Position numbers and translations under genes: made by a program | The notes under the pieces: generated by a model | The model's database searches: none | Told to the model about the DNA's origin: nothing | The model's input: the letters and a program-made list of their open reading frames with translations, nothing else | From: Caulochytrium protostelioides | Taxonomy: Eukaryota; Chytridiomycota; Caulochytriomycetes; Caulochytriales; Caulochytriaceae | Length of the DNA stretch: 60,123 nucleotides | Assembly (NCBI GenBank): GCA_003615045.1 | Contig: ML014227.1 | Span: 1-60,123, forward strand | Direction: 5' to 3' | Shown: positions 37,006 through 47,626 of the stretch, piece by piece | Layout: every line of letters starts with the position of its first letter | Position numbering within the stretch: the first letter of the stretch is position 1

Positions 37006-38568
37006 ATGGCCGACGCCATGGACACCGTGCACGACACCATCGAGCCCACGGCCGCCACGACGCCCATCGCCGACGCCTTTCCGGCGCCGCCGCCGCCATC
37101 GTCGCTGTCCGCCGCCGACGAGATCATGGCGCTCGCCAATGCGCCGACGGCCCTGCTCGCGGATCTCGCGGCGGGCGCCTCCCGCGTCGGCCTGTACGTC
37201 CTCGGCTTCCTCGCGCGGTTCTGGTACCGCGTGCCGCTGAAGCTCTTCCGGCCGTACACGGTCAACCCGTGGTCGGCGTTGACGGACGCCGCGGCGCGGC
37301 GCGGGTCGGCGCTGTCGCCGCGCGTCGTGCGCGACCTCCTCGCCGGCGCCGCCGGCCGCGCCCTGCTCGGTCGCCACATCCTCCCGGCGCTCCTGGCGAA
37401 CGCCGCCGTCGGCGTGTCGCTCTTCAAAGTCTACGGCGCGACCGTCGTCGCGCTGCACCCGTACCTGAAGGGCCGCGCCTACCACGTGCCCGCCGAGGGA
37501 TACCTCAGCGGCGCGACGGCGGGCGCCGTCACGAGCGTGCTGAGCGCGCCGCTCGCCAATGTCGCCCAGCGCATGGGACGACCCGCGACCGTCGCCGTCG
37601 CCGCCGGCGAACTACCGGCGGCCGCGGGGTCCGCGGGGTCCGCGGCCGCGGCCTTCGAGGCCGAGGCCGTGCGCGCCGTGCTGGCGAACGGCGCCGTCGG
37701 CCCGCCCGTCGCCGTCGCCGCCACCGCCGCCGCGACCTCGACGCGGCCCGCCAGCGCGGCGGCCGCGGACATGGTCCTGCCCGCGCCGCGGCAGACCTCG
37801 GAGGCCGCCGCGACGGCCGCGGCGGAGACCGCGGGCCACCACTCCCCGCGGGGCGTGCGCCCCCCCGCGGCGGCGTCCGCGGCGGCCTCCGCGCCGTCGA
37901 TGCCGTCGATGCCGTCGCTGGTGGCGCACCTGACGGCGCTCGCGCGCAGCGGGCAGCTCTACCGCGGCTACACGCTGCTCGCCACGCGCGAGGTCCTCGC
38001 GTTCAGCGCCTTCTTCGGCACCTATGCGACGATGCGCCACCTCGGGCCCGAGCGGCCCGGCGCGGCGCGGCGCAGCGAGGCCTCCCATGTCGGCGTCCGC
38101 GACCGCGACGCGTCGCCAGCCATGCCTGCAGCGGCGGCTGTGGTGGACGCGGCGGCCGCGGCGGCGCCCGCAGCGGCCGCGGCGTGGGACCGCGACCGCG
38201 CCGTCGCGACCGTCGCGTACGGCGCCGGCGTCACCCTCGCGGGCTGCACGGCCGCCCTCGCTTATCAGCTCGTGTCGTATCCCTTCATCCATACCACCGA
38301 GGCGCTGCAGGCCGCCCAGGCGCGCGTCGAGGCGGCCACCGCGGCCGCTCCTGCGGCGCCCGAGCAGCCGCTGCCGCCGGCCGTGCGGATGCGGGAGGTC
38401 CTGCGGACCTGGCTAGGCCGGCCGCCGGCGTCGCTGGCGCCGCAGGTCAAGGGCGGCCTGCGCGAAGCCTACCGCGGCGCCGTCGCGGCGCGCCTGCTGC
38501 GTGCCCTGCCCACGGGGGCGCTCGGCCTGCTAGTCTATGAGACCCTCAGCGCGCATAGTATGGCATAA
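37006..38568 (+). CDS. Degenerate mitochondrial carrier (SLC25)-like protein
   Basis: A 520-residue protein starting at ATG 37006 (gcgcgATGgcc). Early residues include VGLYVLGFLARFWYRVPLK near 57-76. Carrier-like repeats follow: GYLSGATAGAVTSVLSAPLA near 165-185 ending NVAQRM, LYRGYTLLATREVLAFSAFF near 317-337, VTLAGCTAALAYQLVSYPF near 406-425, and REAYRGAVAARLLRALPTGA near 484-505 before LGLLVYETLS. The usual PxDxxK signature is not intact at either expected place (APLANVAQR and YPFIHTTEA). This resembles divergent outer-membrane or non-transporting carriers more than a metabolite exchanger. Two Ala-rich linkers (about 195-300 and 345-400) separate the repeats. The family call is by pattern; substrate unknown. 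Confidence 0.65.
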   Translation: MADAMDTVHDTIEPTAATTPIADAFPAPPPPSSLSAADEIMALANAPTALLADLAAGASRVGLYVLGFLARFWYRVPLKLFRPYTVNPWSALTDAAARRGSALSPRVVRDLLAGAAGRALLGRHILPALLANAAVGVSLFKVYGATVVALHPYLKGRAYHVPAEGYLSGATAGAVTSVLSAPLANVAQRMGRPATVAVAAGELPAAAGSAGSAAAAFEAEAVRAVLANGAVGPPVAVAATAAATSTRPASAAAADMVLPAPRQTSEAAATAAAETAGHHSPRGVRPPAAASAAASAPSMPSMPSLVAHLTALARSGQLYRGYTLLATREVLAFSAFFGTYATMRHLGPERPGAARRSEASHVGVRDRDASPAMPAAAAVVDAAAAAAPAAAAAWDRDRAVATVAYGAGVTLAGCTAALAYQLVSYPFIHTTEALQAAQARVEAATAAAPAAPEQPLPPAVRMREVLRTWLGRPPASLAPQVKGGLREAYRGAVAARLLRALPTGALGLLVYETLSAHSMA

Positions 38569-39105
38569 ACGATCGCTGCGCTCCGGGCGGCACCCCCTCT
38601 TGTAAATGCATAACCAGGCTCTCCGGTGAGACCACGCCATTTAAGCACCGTGGCTTCGCTGGGAGGCCCTCAGGGATCGCCCGAGAAGGTTGTTCATCTG
38701 CGGATGTGCTGGCGAATCACGCGCGGCATCTGGTCCTGCCGTGCGATGCGACACGGCGCCGCAAGCCAGACGAGTGAGGGTCAGTAGCGACCGATGTCTT
38801 CGGGGCGGCATTGGAGTCGCCTCCTGGCCGTGATGCCTTGAGTCGCACCACAGCTAACCTTTGATATGTTTCGTTTTCTTTTAAAGATCGTCTGCTTGAT
38901 TGAAACGGCGATCGTCTGGAACGCGTCGACAGATGGCCGTCACGCCTCTCGCATCGCGGGTACCGCCAGTGGCCACGTGCCGCGGCGCGAACCGCATCAC
39001 GAGCCGCATCACGAGCCGACCGCGGACGCCGAAGCCATGGCCATGGCGTCTGCGTGAGCGCCGGCGCGAGCGTCCGCAGTGGCCGCGATGAGAAAGCGAG
39101 GCGGA

Positions 39106-39136
<31 letters not shown>

Positions 39137-39180
39137 GCGTGGGCGCGCCCGTGCAAGGGATCAGGGGTGGGACGCCCGTG

Positions 39181-39213
<33 letters not shown>

Positions 39214-39637
39214 CGTGACATCGTCCTCGTGCCGCGTGTCCACGACGGCAGCGCTCTTCCTTCCGCCGCGGCCGCCACCGCCACCGCGTGCACGCCGCGC
39301 AGCGCACCGCGTCGGCCGTGGCCATCGCCGTCGCCACCGCCGTCGTGGCCCTGTGGCCGCGCACGCTGCGTCATGTTGAGGCGGGTGCATCATGGTCTCC
39401 CCTCCTCCTCGTGTCGTGGGCGGAGGGCTGAACAAGGCTCCAGCGGCGCTCGGCATCCACGTGCATTCAGCGAAGCCGCTGCAGCCGACGGTCGCCGGCC
39501 ATACCGCTCATCGGATTAATCAAGTCTACTGCGGGTGTTTCGCTCGGGTGGTCTTCGCCCCCTCTCCATCGCGCGCCTGCCGCCGCCGCCGCCGCCGCCG
39601 CCCACCGCCGCTGCCGCGCGTGCTCGTCAGCTCGCTC

Positions 39638-39672
<35 letters not shown>

Positions 39673-39826
39673 CGCGACTGACCGTGCGATCGTTGTGACC
39701 TGCGGGTTATCCCATGCCGCTGCCGCCGCCGCCGCGGCCCGCCTCGCGCCGTCCGAGTCCCCGGCGCCGGTGCCGCGGCTGGTCCATGGCCGATCGCCAC
39801 GCCGACGGGACGCACACGGCCACGCG
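38569..39826. other. Intergenic / 5' region of the CAMK-group kinase
   Basis: About 1.25 kb. TGTAAATGCATAA at about 38601 may be part of the carrier 3' end. A 12-bp CGCATCACGAGC direct repeat lies near 38993-39016, CCG and GCC runs at 39107-39134 and 39180-39212, and a CTTG array at 39643-39672. The kinase frame is open from ATG 39392, but its first 145 codons translate microsatellites, so this is treated as a likely 5' UTR. Confidence 0.45.
39643..39672. repeat. Tetranucleotide array, CTTG x7
   Basis: About seven uninterrupted CTTG units, ending in CTCG, lie 155 bp upstream of the preferred kinase start. If the upstream ATG at 39392 were used, this array would encode Leu-Ala-Cys-Leu repeats. 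Confidence 0.8.
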
Positions 39827-41919
39827 ATGCCTCCCCATCGTGACCGCCCCTTGACCGCCGGTTCCCATTCTCCAGACGCCGCGGACGCCGCGGCGCCACG
39901 GCGGCCGCCATCGGCGTCCTCGTCGTCCGCATCGATCCACGCCGCCGACGCCGCCTCAGCCGCGGCAAAGCCACGCGGCCCGTCGCCGTCGCCGCGGCCG
40001 CGGTCACCGACATCGCGGTCCCAGTCGCCGTCGCCGTCGCCACGGCATGGCCGGTCTCTGCCGCATGTCGCTGACGACCGGGGTGCGCTCCACCTGGACA
40101 CCATCGCGTCGCCCGTCGTGCTCCCGGCTCCCCGGATTCTGACGCATCTCTACGGCCACGGCCACAGCAACGGCCATCACCCCAGCGGCGACCGCGGTCC
40201 CGATCACGGCACCGACAGCCCTCCCGTCATGCCGCAGGCGGCAGCGGCGGCGTCGGAGGCCACCGCCGGCCACGGCCATGCCCCCGCCGCCGACCGCACG
40301 TCGCCCATGGCGATCCGACGGCGCCTGCCGCCCGCCATCCATACCGCCTCGGGCTCGCCGCCCGCCATCCGCGTCATGACGCGCCGCCTCCCGCGGAGCT
40401 TCGTCCGCCGCAAACGACGCTCCCTCAGCACCGACGCCGCCGTGCTCGCCAACCTCGGCCAGAGCATGCGCTACGGCGGCCCCGGCGGCGGCTCCCCCGC
40501 ACCCGCCGGCGCTCCCCACGGCGCCCGGTCCCTCGTCGCGAGCACCAGCAGCCCGGTCGTCCCCATCTATGCGGTCGCCGCCGCCGCCACCACCATGACT
40601 GCGGCGAATGCGGCGCGCGCTGGCATGCACGATCGCGCCGAGCCACGGCCATCATCGCCGTCGCTTCTGCAGTCGCCGTCGCTCCTGTCGTCGCCGTCGC
40701 TTCTGCAGTCGCCGACCCGGACGACGCCGCCGCCCGAAACGGCCGCTGACGCCCGCGCCGATAACAACGGCCGCAGCGCGGCATCGGGCGGCGACGGCGA
40801 CGAGCCGCTGGCGACGCCGCACACGGCGCCGTCGACGGCATCGAGCCCGTTCACGGCGGCATCGACGTCCGTCTGGCGGCGCCACCGGACCGTCAGCACC
40901 GAGGGGCTCTATGTCGGCGACGCGGCCGACGCGACCCCCGACGCCGCCACCGACGCGGGCATCCGCCATGTCCACAGCCACAGCCGCCGGCTCGTGTCCC
41001 CGGCATCGCCGTCCGCGCCGACGTCGCCGTCCGCGTCCGGGTCGACCTCCGTCCGCACGAGCGCAGAGGCCATCAACGTCATGAGCTCCGAGATCGCGTC
41101 GCCGCGGCTATCCACGACGGCAGCAACGACGACGGCCGAGCCGCGGCCACAGCCGCGGCAGCCTTCGCGGGCGGAACGACGCGCCGTGCGTCGTGCCGCG
41201 CCGTCCGACCCCTTCGGCGCCGACCGCGACAGCGGGTTTGCGGCGGCCTTCGACGCCGACCGCGCTCCCACGGCGGGTCGAGCAGACGGCCGTGCCGATG
41301 GCGACAACGACGGCGGCGACAATGACAGCGGCGACGGGGCACAGACGCCGTCGGCGTCCCATATGCTCAGGCCCTCGTCCTCAGCGCTGTCGGTCGCTGG
41401 CGCCGCGGCCGGCGGCACCAGCCTCGGGAGCCCGCGGTCGCCACGGCGCGACGGCGCGCACCCCATCTTTGCGTTCGGCAGCGAGGGCTCGATCGACAGC
41501 CTGCTCGGGTCGTCCATGACGAGCGACGCACCGCACCCTCGCCCGCACCGCGGCGACGGCCTAGACAGCACCGACAGCAGCGAACGGCCGAGCGGCGCGA
41601 CGCGGCCCAGCAGCAGCACGGCCTCCCACAGCGGCCCCCCGAGCGGCTATCCGAGCGCCGGGAGCCTGCGGCTCGGCCCAATGGGCCGTCCCGCCGGGTC
41701 CGGCACGTATCTCGGCGACGGCTTCTCCCGCCGTGCGTCGATGTCGCTTCGCACGGTCCCGCCCTTGCACGAAATGAGCGAGTCGCCCGCCCTTTCCGAT
41801 GACCACGACCCCGCCGCCGCCGCCGCCGCCGCCTCGAATGCGCGGATGGGCTCGGGCATGAATGCCGACCCCCCACCACCGGTCTCTTCGCTCTCCCGCG
41901 GCCTCGCCGACCATGACCG

Positions 41920-41988
<69 letters not shown>

Positions 41989-44900
41989 TGATGAGACATC
42001 CGCCACGACGACAACGACAACGATGGCGGGCGAGGAGGCGCCGTCGTCAGGACAGCCGCTGCCCTCGCGACTGGCGCATACGGCGGCCACGCTGCCCACC
42101 GGCCCCCAGCGCCGCGGCAGCGCCGCCCACATTTTCCTCAGCCAGTTCCTCACGCCGGCCACGTTTGAGGTCAAGGAAGCGCTGGCCATGCGCGCCGTAG
42201 TGTCGCCGCCCACGCAGACCAACGCCACAGCCGCCTCGAGCAGCGAAACGACGCCGATGCGGAGGGCGACCGACCTGGCCGCCGGCGCCGGCGCGAGCAC
42301 GGGTCCCTCCTACCATACGGGCGTCCCGCCGCTCAGCACGCCGAGCATGGCGAACACGCCAACGACGGCGGCGCCGGCCGCGGCGGCGCCGAGCGCGTCG
42401 ACGCCGTCTCAGATTCCGATGCGTTATGCGCCGGACGCCGGGCCGCCGCCGCCGTTGTATGTGACGACGCACGTGACGCCCGTCCCCTTTGCGTCGCCGC
42501 CGCGCGGCCGCTCGCTGCTCACCGAGAGTATGGAGTCGTCGCGCGGCGCCCTCTACGGCCAGCCCGGCGCTGGTGGCCCGACCTCGGGGGCCTTGGGGAT
42601 GCATCGGAGCATGGACACCCACCGCGGCGTCGGCTCGCCGCCCGGTCTGCTCGCGCAGTCGCTCACCTCGGCCGGCGGCTTCGACGGCTCCGGGACCGAG
42701 AGCGGGCTGGCGTCGACGATCGCGCTCTCGCCTGGCAGCACCCACCGCGTCCGTCCGCGCACCCGCAGCCCCCTCGGCATCTCGCCTGGCGGGTACCCCG
42801 GCGCGGCCCTCGGTGACGACGACGGCGGCAGCAGCAGCAGCAACGGCGGCAGCAGCCACGGCGGTCTCGGCGACGGCGCGGGCGCCGTGGCGCATGCGCT
42901 CGCGCGGGAGCGCCACGAGCCGGCGCATCGGCCGCCGACGGCGGCCCTCGCGTCGTCCTATGCCCCGTCGTCCTATGCCGGCTCGTCCCTGTCGACGCGC
43001 CACCCCCGCATGGGCCTCCCGCTCGCGCCGTCCGACGACGTGCACGCGTCCTTCGCGGCGCCGAGCTCGGGCGATGGGTACGGTCTGGGCAGTCCTGCGC
43101 AGCCGATGCCGATGGCGCGCCGCCAGCACCACGGCCATGGCCGCGAGAGCCATCGCGACGACGGCGGCGGCGGCGGTGGCCGCGCGCAGTTCTCGATGGG
43201 ATCCGTCAGCTCCAGCGTCAGCGACGCGTTCCCGCTCCACACGATGGGCAGCGCCTCAAACGGCAGCAACCTGAGCCGCGTCATGGAAGCCAGTGCGCAC
43301 GCGACCGCTGCGGCCGGCGGGCCGGGCGCGCGTCCCGCCGCCGCCGACACGGACCCCAGCGCCGGCGCGATGATGGGCCGTGGCTACCGCGAGGCCCTCT
43401 CGCCGCGCGACGCCGGCGAGCACGGCGAACATGGCCGCCACGGCCGCCAGGACGGTCACGATACCGCCGCGGCCGCCGCCGGCCATGCGGACGCCTCCAT
43501 GTTCTTTTCGGACGATATGCCGCGCAGTCCGGGCTCAAGCGGCACACATCGCTGCCGCTCGCCCCGCGTCTCGGCGACTGAGCCCGGTGCCTATCGCCAC
43601 CACCGCTCGACCGGTCCCATCGTGGCTGTCGACCCCAGTAGCGACCGCGACGGCGCGAGCGGCGGGGAAGACGGGTCGGCTGCGGCTCAGGACGCGCATC
43701 TTCACGGTCACGGCCGCCGGACGGACCCCGACGCCACCGGCGGACTCGCGACGGCCGGCGCAGGCAGCGACGCCGATGCGATGGGTCTCTCTCGCGGCCG
43801 TGGCTCGTCGTCCTCGGCGCCCGGCAGCACGCTGCCAACGCTGCCGGGGCTCTCGCCGGGCAGCGGCAAGCTGCCTGTCCGTCAGCGCTCCCGCACCGCC
43901 CGCGAAAGCCGCCGCAACTCGAAGCCCAACATCCAGCGCACGCAGAGCGTGCTCTCCGCCACGGACGCCGTGGGCCCCTTCGGCGCCCGCAGCGCGTCGT
44001 ATGCGAGCCTGCTGCCCAGCCCGGCCGTGAGCTTCCTCGCGGGCCTGGCCGAGCAGTCGAGCTCGCCCATGGCGTACGGGTTCACGTCGCCGGTGGTCGG
44101 GAGCTCCTATGCGAGCGTGCATGGCAGCACCACCTTGCCGCGCAATCGCACGGACCTGAGTATGGCGTCCGGCTACAGTACCGGGATGCCCAGTGGCGGC
44201 GGCGGCGGCGGCGGCCCCAGCGGCGCGGGCAGCGTGGGCGGGATGAGCGGCAGCGGCATGGTACCCGGTCCGTTTGATCCTCCGGCCGTCTCGCCCAGCG
44301 GCGCGCCGCCCTCCAGCCTCGGATACCCGGACGGTGCCCCCATGGCCTTCCAGACCGGCGACCACATCGACGGCTATCTGCTTGGCGCGGAGATCGGCAG
44401 CGGAAGCTTCAGCACCGTCTTCGAGGCGACCTTCGAGGACGCCTCCGTCGCGCTGCCCAATACGGACAAGGTCGCGATCAAGGTCGTGCACAAGCGCATC
44501 CTAGCCTCGCAGACGGCGATGGCCCCCGCTGTGGCCGTGCTGGCTGGGCCCTTCACGCAGGCCAGCTCGGCGACGTCCTCCTACTGGCCGAGCTATAACG
44601 AGAGCGTCAACAGCCGGTCGCCGACGGGGCCCGTTGGTGCCGCTGGCGGCGCTGCGCCCGGGATGGGTCCAGCGTCGGGCTCGCGCGACGGCTCGCGAGA
44701 AGATGAGGGCGAGACGTCGGCGGTGCCTGACGAGATCCAGCGCATCACTGACCACGAGACGCAGGTCTGGAGCCAGTTGCACCATCCCAAGATCGTAGAG
44801 ATGATTGAGGTCATGGACGTCGAGGACGCGACCTTCATTGTCTCGGAGCTGATGGGCGGTGGCTGCTTGCTCACGTATATCCGGCAGAAGGGCGTGCTGC

Positions 44901-45493
44901 CGGAGCTCGAGGCCAAGATGCTGTTCCGCCAGGTCGCCACCGCCGTGCACTACCTGCACAGCGACGTGCGTCTCATCCACCGCGACTTGAAATGCGAGAA
45001 CGTCTTGCTCGACGAGACGCGCACCGTCGCCAAGATCGCGGACTTCGGGCTGAGCCAGTTCCTGCATCCGCCGGTTCCTGAGGTCGGCGGCGGTGGCGCC
45101 CACGCGTCGCACGCCGGCGAGGCCCCGGCAGCGACAGCGACGACGCACGGCACCGGTGACGATCCCTTCTGCCAGGGCTCGCTGCACTACTGCGCGCCCG
45201 AGGAGCTCGCCCAGACCGACAAGCACACCCCGGCCTCGGACATCTGGAGCCTCGGGTGCATCCTCTACGCGATGCTGACGGGCGAGCTGCCGTTCAGCGA
45301 CGACTTCCTGCCGCGGCTGCAGGCGCGCATCGTCCAGGGCAAATATGACGAGCAGCCGCTCGTGACGGCCGGCGTCTCCGAGTCAGCGCAGAGCCTCGTG
45401 CGCGCCATGCTGACCGTCGACACCGCGTCCCGCGCCAGCGCGGCCGCCGTGCTCACGCACCCCTGGCTTCAGTTCCCGTCAGGTCTCTCTTAG
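39827..45493 (+). CDS. CAMK-group Ser/Thr protein kinase with long disordered N-terminus and (CAG)22
   Basis: A 1,888-residue protein if started at ATG 39827 (MPPHRDRPL). The frame is also open from ATG 39392, which would add 145 residues made largely of repeats. Residues 1-1500 are low complexity, with 22 consecutive Gln at 699-720 encoded only by CAG. The kinase domain fills about 1512-1888: GSGSFSTVFEA, Lys1552 in VAIKVVHK, Glu1644 in HETQVWSQLHHPKIV, HRDLKCENVLLD with Asp1720, DFGLS with Asp1739, then SLHYCAPEELAQ and DIWSLGCILYAMLTGELPF. About 75 extra residues lie between the VAIK Lys and the helix-C Glu. DLKCEN and the short post-kinase tail (HPWLQF, then stop) suit SNF1/Kin4/Nim1-related kinases of the CAMK group. 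No closer orthologue is claimed and targets are unknown. Confidence 0.85.
41921..41986 (+). repeat. Uninterrupted (CAG)22 microsatellite encoding poly-Gln
   Basis: Twenty-two CAG codons without a CAA or any other interruption, flanked by CGA (Arg) and CGT (Arg), inside the CAMK-group kinase gene. Confidence 0.95.
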
Positions 45494-46129
45494 TCTTGTC
45501 GATGTCGATGGAGTTGTTTGAATGATATGACCGAAGCGGTCTTCTGAGCCGCGTCCTCGATGTGACCCTCCGATGAGGCTGGGTGGAAGCAAGCAGGATG
45601 CCAGAATGACCATGGGTGTCCCTTGGTCGGATGGCAGAAGATGTGGATTGTGAGCCCTCGATTTGTTTGTGCGAGGGCGATGCGCGGCCGCTTGCGATTC
45701 CGCAAGGGCTCAGGGACCCTGGGTGTGTGGGCGTCGGCGGGGTTGGCGGGGCGTAGCGACCGCCGGTCCGCTGCCGTTGCCCCACGAAGGGGTCGACGAC
45801 GCCACAGGACGCGGCAGACGCGTCGGACTTGCCCAGGCGCAGACGGCGGTGTCCGCAGGACTTAGACGACCGTGACGCATGCGGGGTGCTTGAATGACAA
45901 TACGCGCAAGCCGTGACGGACGAAGCGGTGCCGCATGGGTGCTGACCCCGCGAACGGCTCAGAGTGACGTGGCGGTGGTGCGAGCGGCGAGGATGCTTGA
46001 GAGCGCCGCCCGTCTCTATGGCCATCACGAGAGATCTCCGACGTGCAACGATCCATACCGCAATCGCCAACAATCACACCCACGGCCTTTTCGTCTGCAT
46101 TTCTGGTCTGACGCTGCCAATTGTTCGCC
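45494..46129. other. Intergenic between the kinase and the FHIT-type gene
   Basis: About 640 bp, less GC-rich than its surroundings, with no supported gene. It should contain the kinase 3' end and the FHIT promoter. No clear TATA box. Confidence 0.5.
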
Positions 46130-47008
46130 ATGACGGGCTTCGCCTTCGGCAAGTGGCCGATCCCGCTCAGCGAGGTGTTCTTTGTTCGGCCGCTGACGTG
46201 GGCCCTGGTCAACTATAAGCCGGTCGTGCCGTAAGTTACCGATCGCCCTAGCAGATCGCGGACATGGGGTGATCCACCACGTGGTGGTCACGTGGTCGCC
46301 GCAGGGTCGAGACATCATGCGATCGCGTCCGAGGGGCCGGGTGCTAGTTGCATCCACCGGTGCTCACCTCGACTCTTTTTGCTGAATCATTTTTCAACGC
46401 TCTTTTCGATGACTCACCAATCGCTGCGGACATCGAACGGTCACTTCTGCTTGGTCCTGCCGCTCTCATGAACCTTGTGGCATCTTTTGCCATTTCATAC
46501 CATCTAGTGGTCGTAAGTGACTCTCCATTCGACATGCGCTCATCTGGTCTCGATTTTCAATAGATCACTGACGCATTCCTCCGTTTACTTTTTCTGATAC
46601 GAATACGATGTAGATGTCCTGGTTACCACGCGCCGCGTTGTGGCGCACCTTGCGGACCTGACCGACGAGGAGGCGCAGGAGCTCATGACGACGCTGCGGA
46701 CGGTGAGCCACGCGGTGCAGAAGCACTACGGCGCGACGGCGCTCACCGTCTCGCTGCAGGACGGCGTCCATGCCGGCCAGACCGTGCCCCACATTCATTT
46801 CCACATCCTGCCGCGCCGCGCGGGCGACTTTGGCAACAACGACGACGTCTACCCCGCAATCGACGCCAGCGAAGCCGAGCACCCGGCCGGCGAGAAGAAA
46901 TCCGTCCGTGCCGACAACGAGGAGCGCAAGCCGCGCACGGAGGAGGACATGGCCGCCGAGGCTGAGACCCTGCGCACGCTCTTCTCGCCGTGGCGTCAGG
47001 ACGCATAA
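46130..47008 (+). CDS. FHIT/Aph1-type HIT hydrolase (dinucleoside polyphosphate hydrolase), three exons
   Basis: Exons are 46130-46230, 46508-46512 and 46614-47008, giving 501 nt and 166 residues. Exon 1 encodes MTGFAFGKWPIPLSEVFF, then ALVNYKPVV. Exon 2 is only TGGTC; joined to CC and AT it gives Pro-Gly-His, restoring the family motif PVVPGHVLV. Exon 3 continues with LTDEEAQELMTTLRTVSHAV, the SLQDGVHAGQTVPH segment and the histidine triad HIHFHI, then LPRRAGDFGNND and a C-terminal EEDMAAEAETLR, all as in human FHIT (147 residues). Introns are 46231-46507 and 46513-46613, both GTAAGT...TAG. Enzymes of this type split Ap3A/Ap4A. Without exon 2 the frame shifts, so correct joining of a 5-nt exon is essential. 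Two CACGTG boxes lie in intron 1. Confidence 0.9.
46231..46507 (+). other. FHIT-type gene intron 1
   Basis: A 277-nt intron starting GTAAGTTA and ending CATCTAG. A 14-bp palindrome CCACCACGTGGTGG (46274-46287) and a second CACGTG (46289-46294) lie within it. The open frame 46348-46563 that crosses it has no family resemblance. Confidence 0.8.
46274..46294. promoter_or_regulatory. 14-bp E-box palindrome plus second E-box in FHIT intron 1
   Basis: CCACCACGTGGTGG is a perfect inverted repeat centred on CACGTG, followed one base later by a second CACGTG. The spacing of the two cores is about one helical turn. An intronic regulatory role is inferred. Confidence 0.4.
46508..46512 (+). other. 5-nt microexon of the FHIT-type gene
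   Basis: TGGTC lies between a TAG acceptor (46505-46507) and a GTAAGT donor (46513-46518). It is the only solution found that joins the flanking exons in frame and restores PGHVLV. Confidence 0.8.
46513..46613 (+). other. FHIT-type gene intron 2
   Basis: A 101-nt intron starting GTAAGTGA and ending GATGTAG. It has a branch-like CACTGAC and a pyrimidine tract (TTACTTTTTCTG) before the acceptor. Confidence 0.8.
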
Positions 47009-47626
47009 GCTGGTATGCGCGCACGGTATCGCTGGGGTATTAACGGGGTATCCAGGGATGCTCCTTTCCAACTATCTCGCTTAATCAATACGTCCCTTTC
47101 TGCTTTTATTCAGCTGCGACGCACCTAGCGAGACCCTTATTCGACGCGTCAGGTCGCATCATACCGTGCGGCATGGATGATCGAAATCGAGTTTGCTGGG
47201 ATAGGAAAGGTGTCGGGCCGAAGGCGGTGGCCCGAGCGGTGTGGGACTCCGCCCGCGTGGAGTGGTGGGGCGGCAAACCCGCCGAAGGCCATCGGCGACG
47301 CTTGCTCCTCTGTTCCAAACAGCGCCAATGTCTCGGGCGATCGGCTCCAGCGATACGCCCCGCAACAGCAGCAGTCGCCACACGTGCTGCGTGCCCGAGG
47401 GGCGGCATGAGCGGCCACGTACGTACCTGGGAATCGGCCTTGGATGATAAGACCCCAGATGCCATGCATCATATCGTCAAAAGACGCTGTATGCCATGGA
47501 GATTTGAGAGATGGCCGCGCGGCCGATCGCTGATCGCCGCCATCTCGGACGACGACGTCTCGCTCCTGAAGCATACTGACTCGTTGGTGTAGGCGGCGCT
47601 TCACTGCGGCACTTCACAGCGTGCCC
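47009..47626. other. Intergenic between the FHIT-type gene and WSS1
   Basis: About 620 bp. A TTTTATT-containing AT-rich patch at about 47075-47115 may mark the FHIT 3' end. An open frame at 47173-47592 has no recognisable domain and ordinary intergenic composition. No gene called. Confidence 0.5.

Noticed and set aside
46348-46563. Small plus-strand open frame inside the FHIT gene
   Set aside because: It spans intron 1, the microexon and part of intron 2, and resembles no known family.
46614-47008. Direct splicing of FHIT exon 1 (46230) to the last exon (46614)
   Set aside because: It gives 496 nt, not a multiple of three, and destroys the reading frame of the histidine-triad exon.
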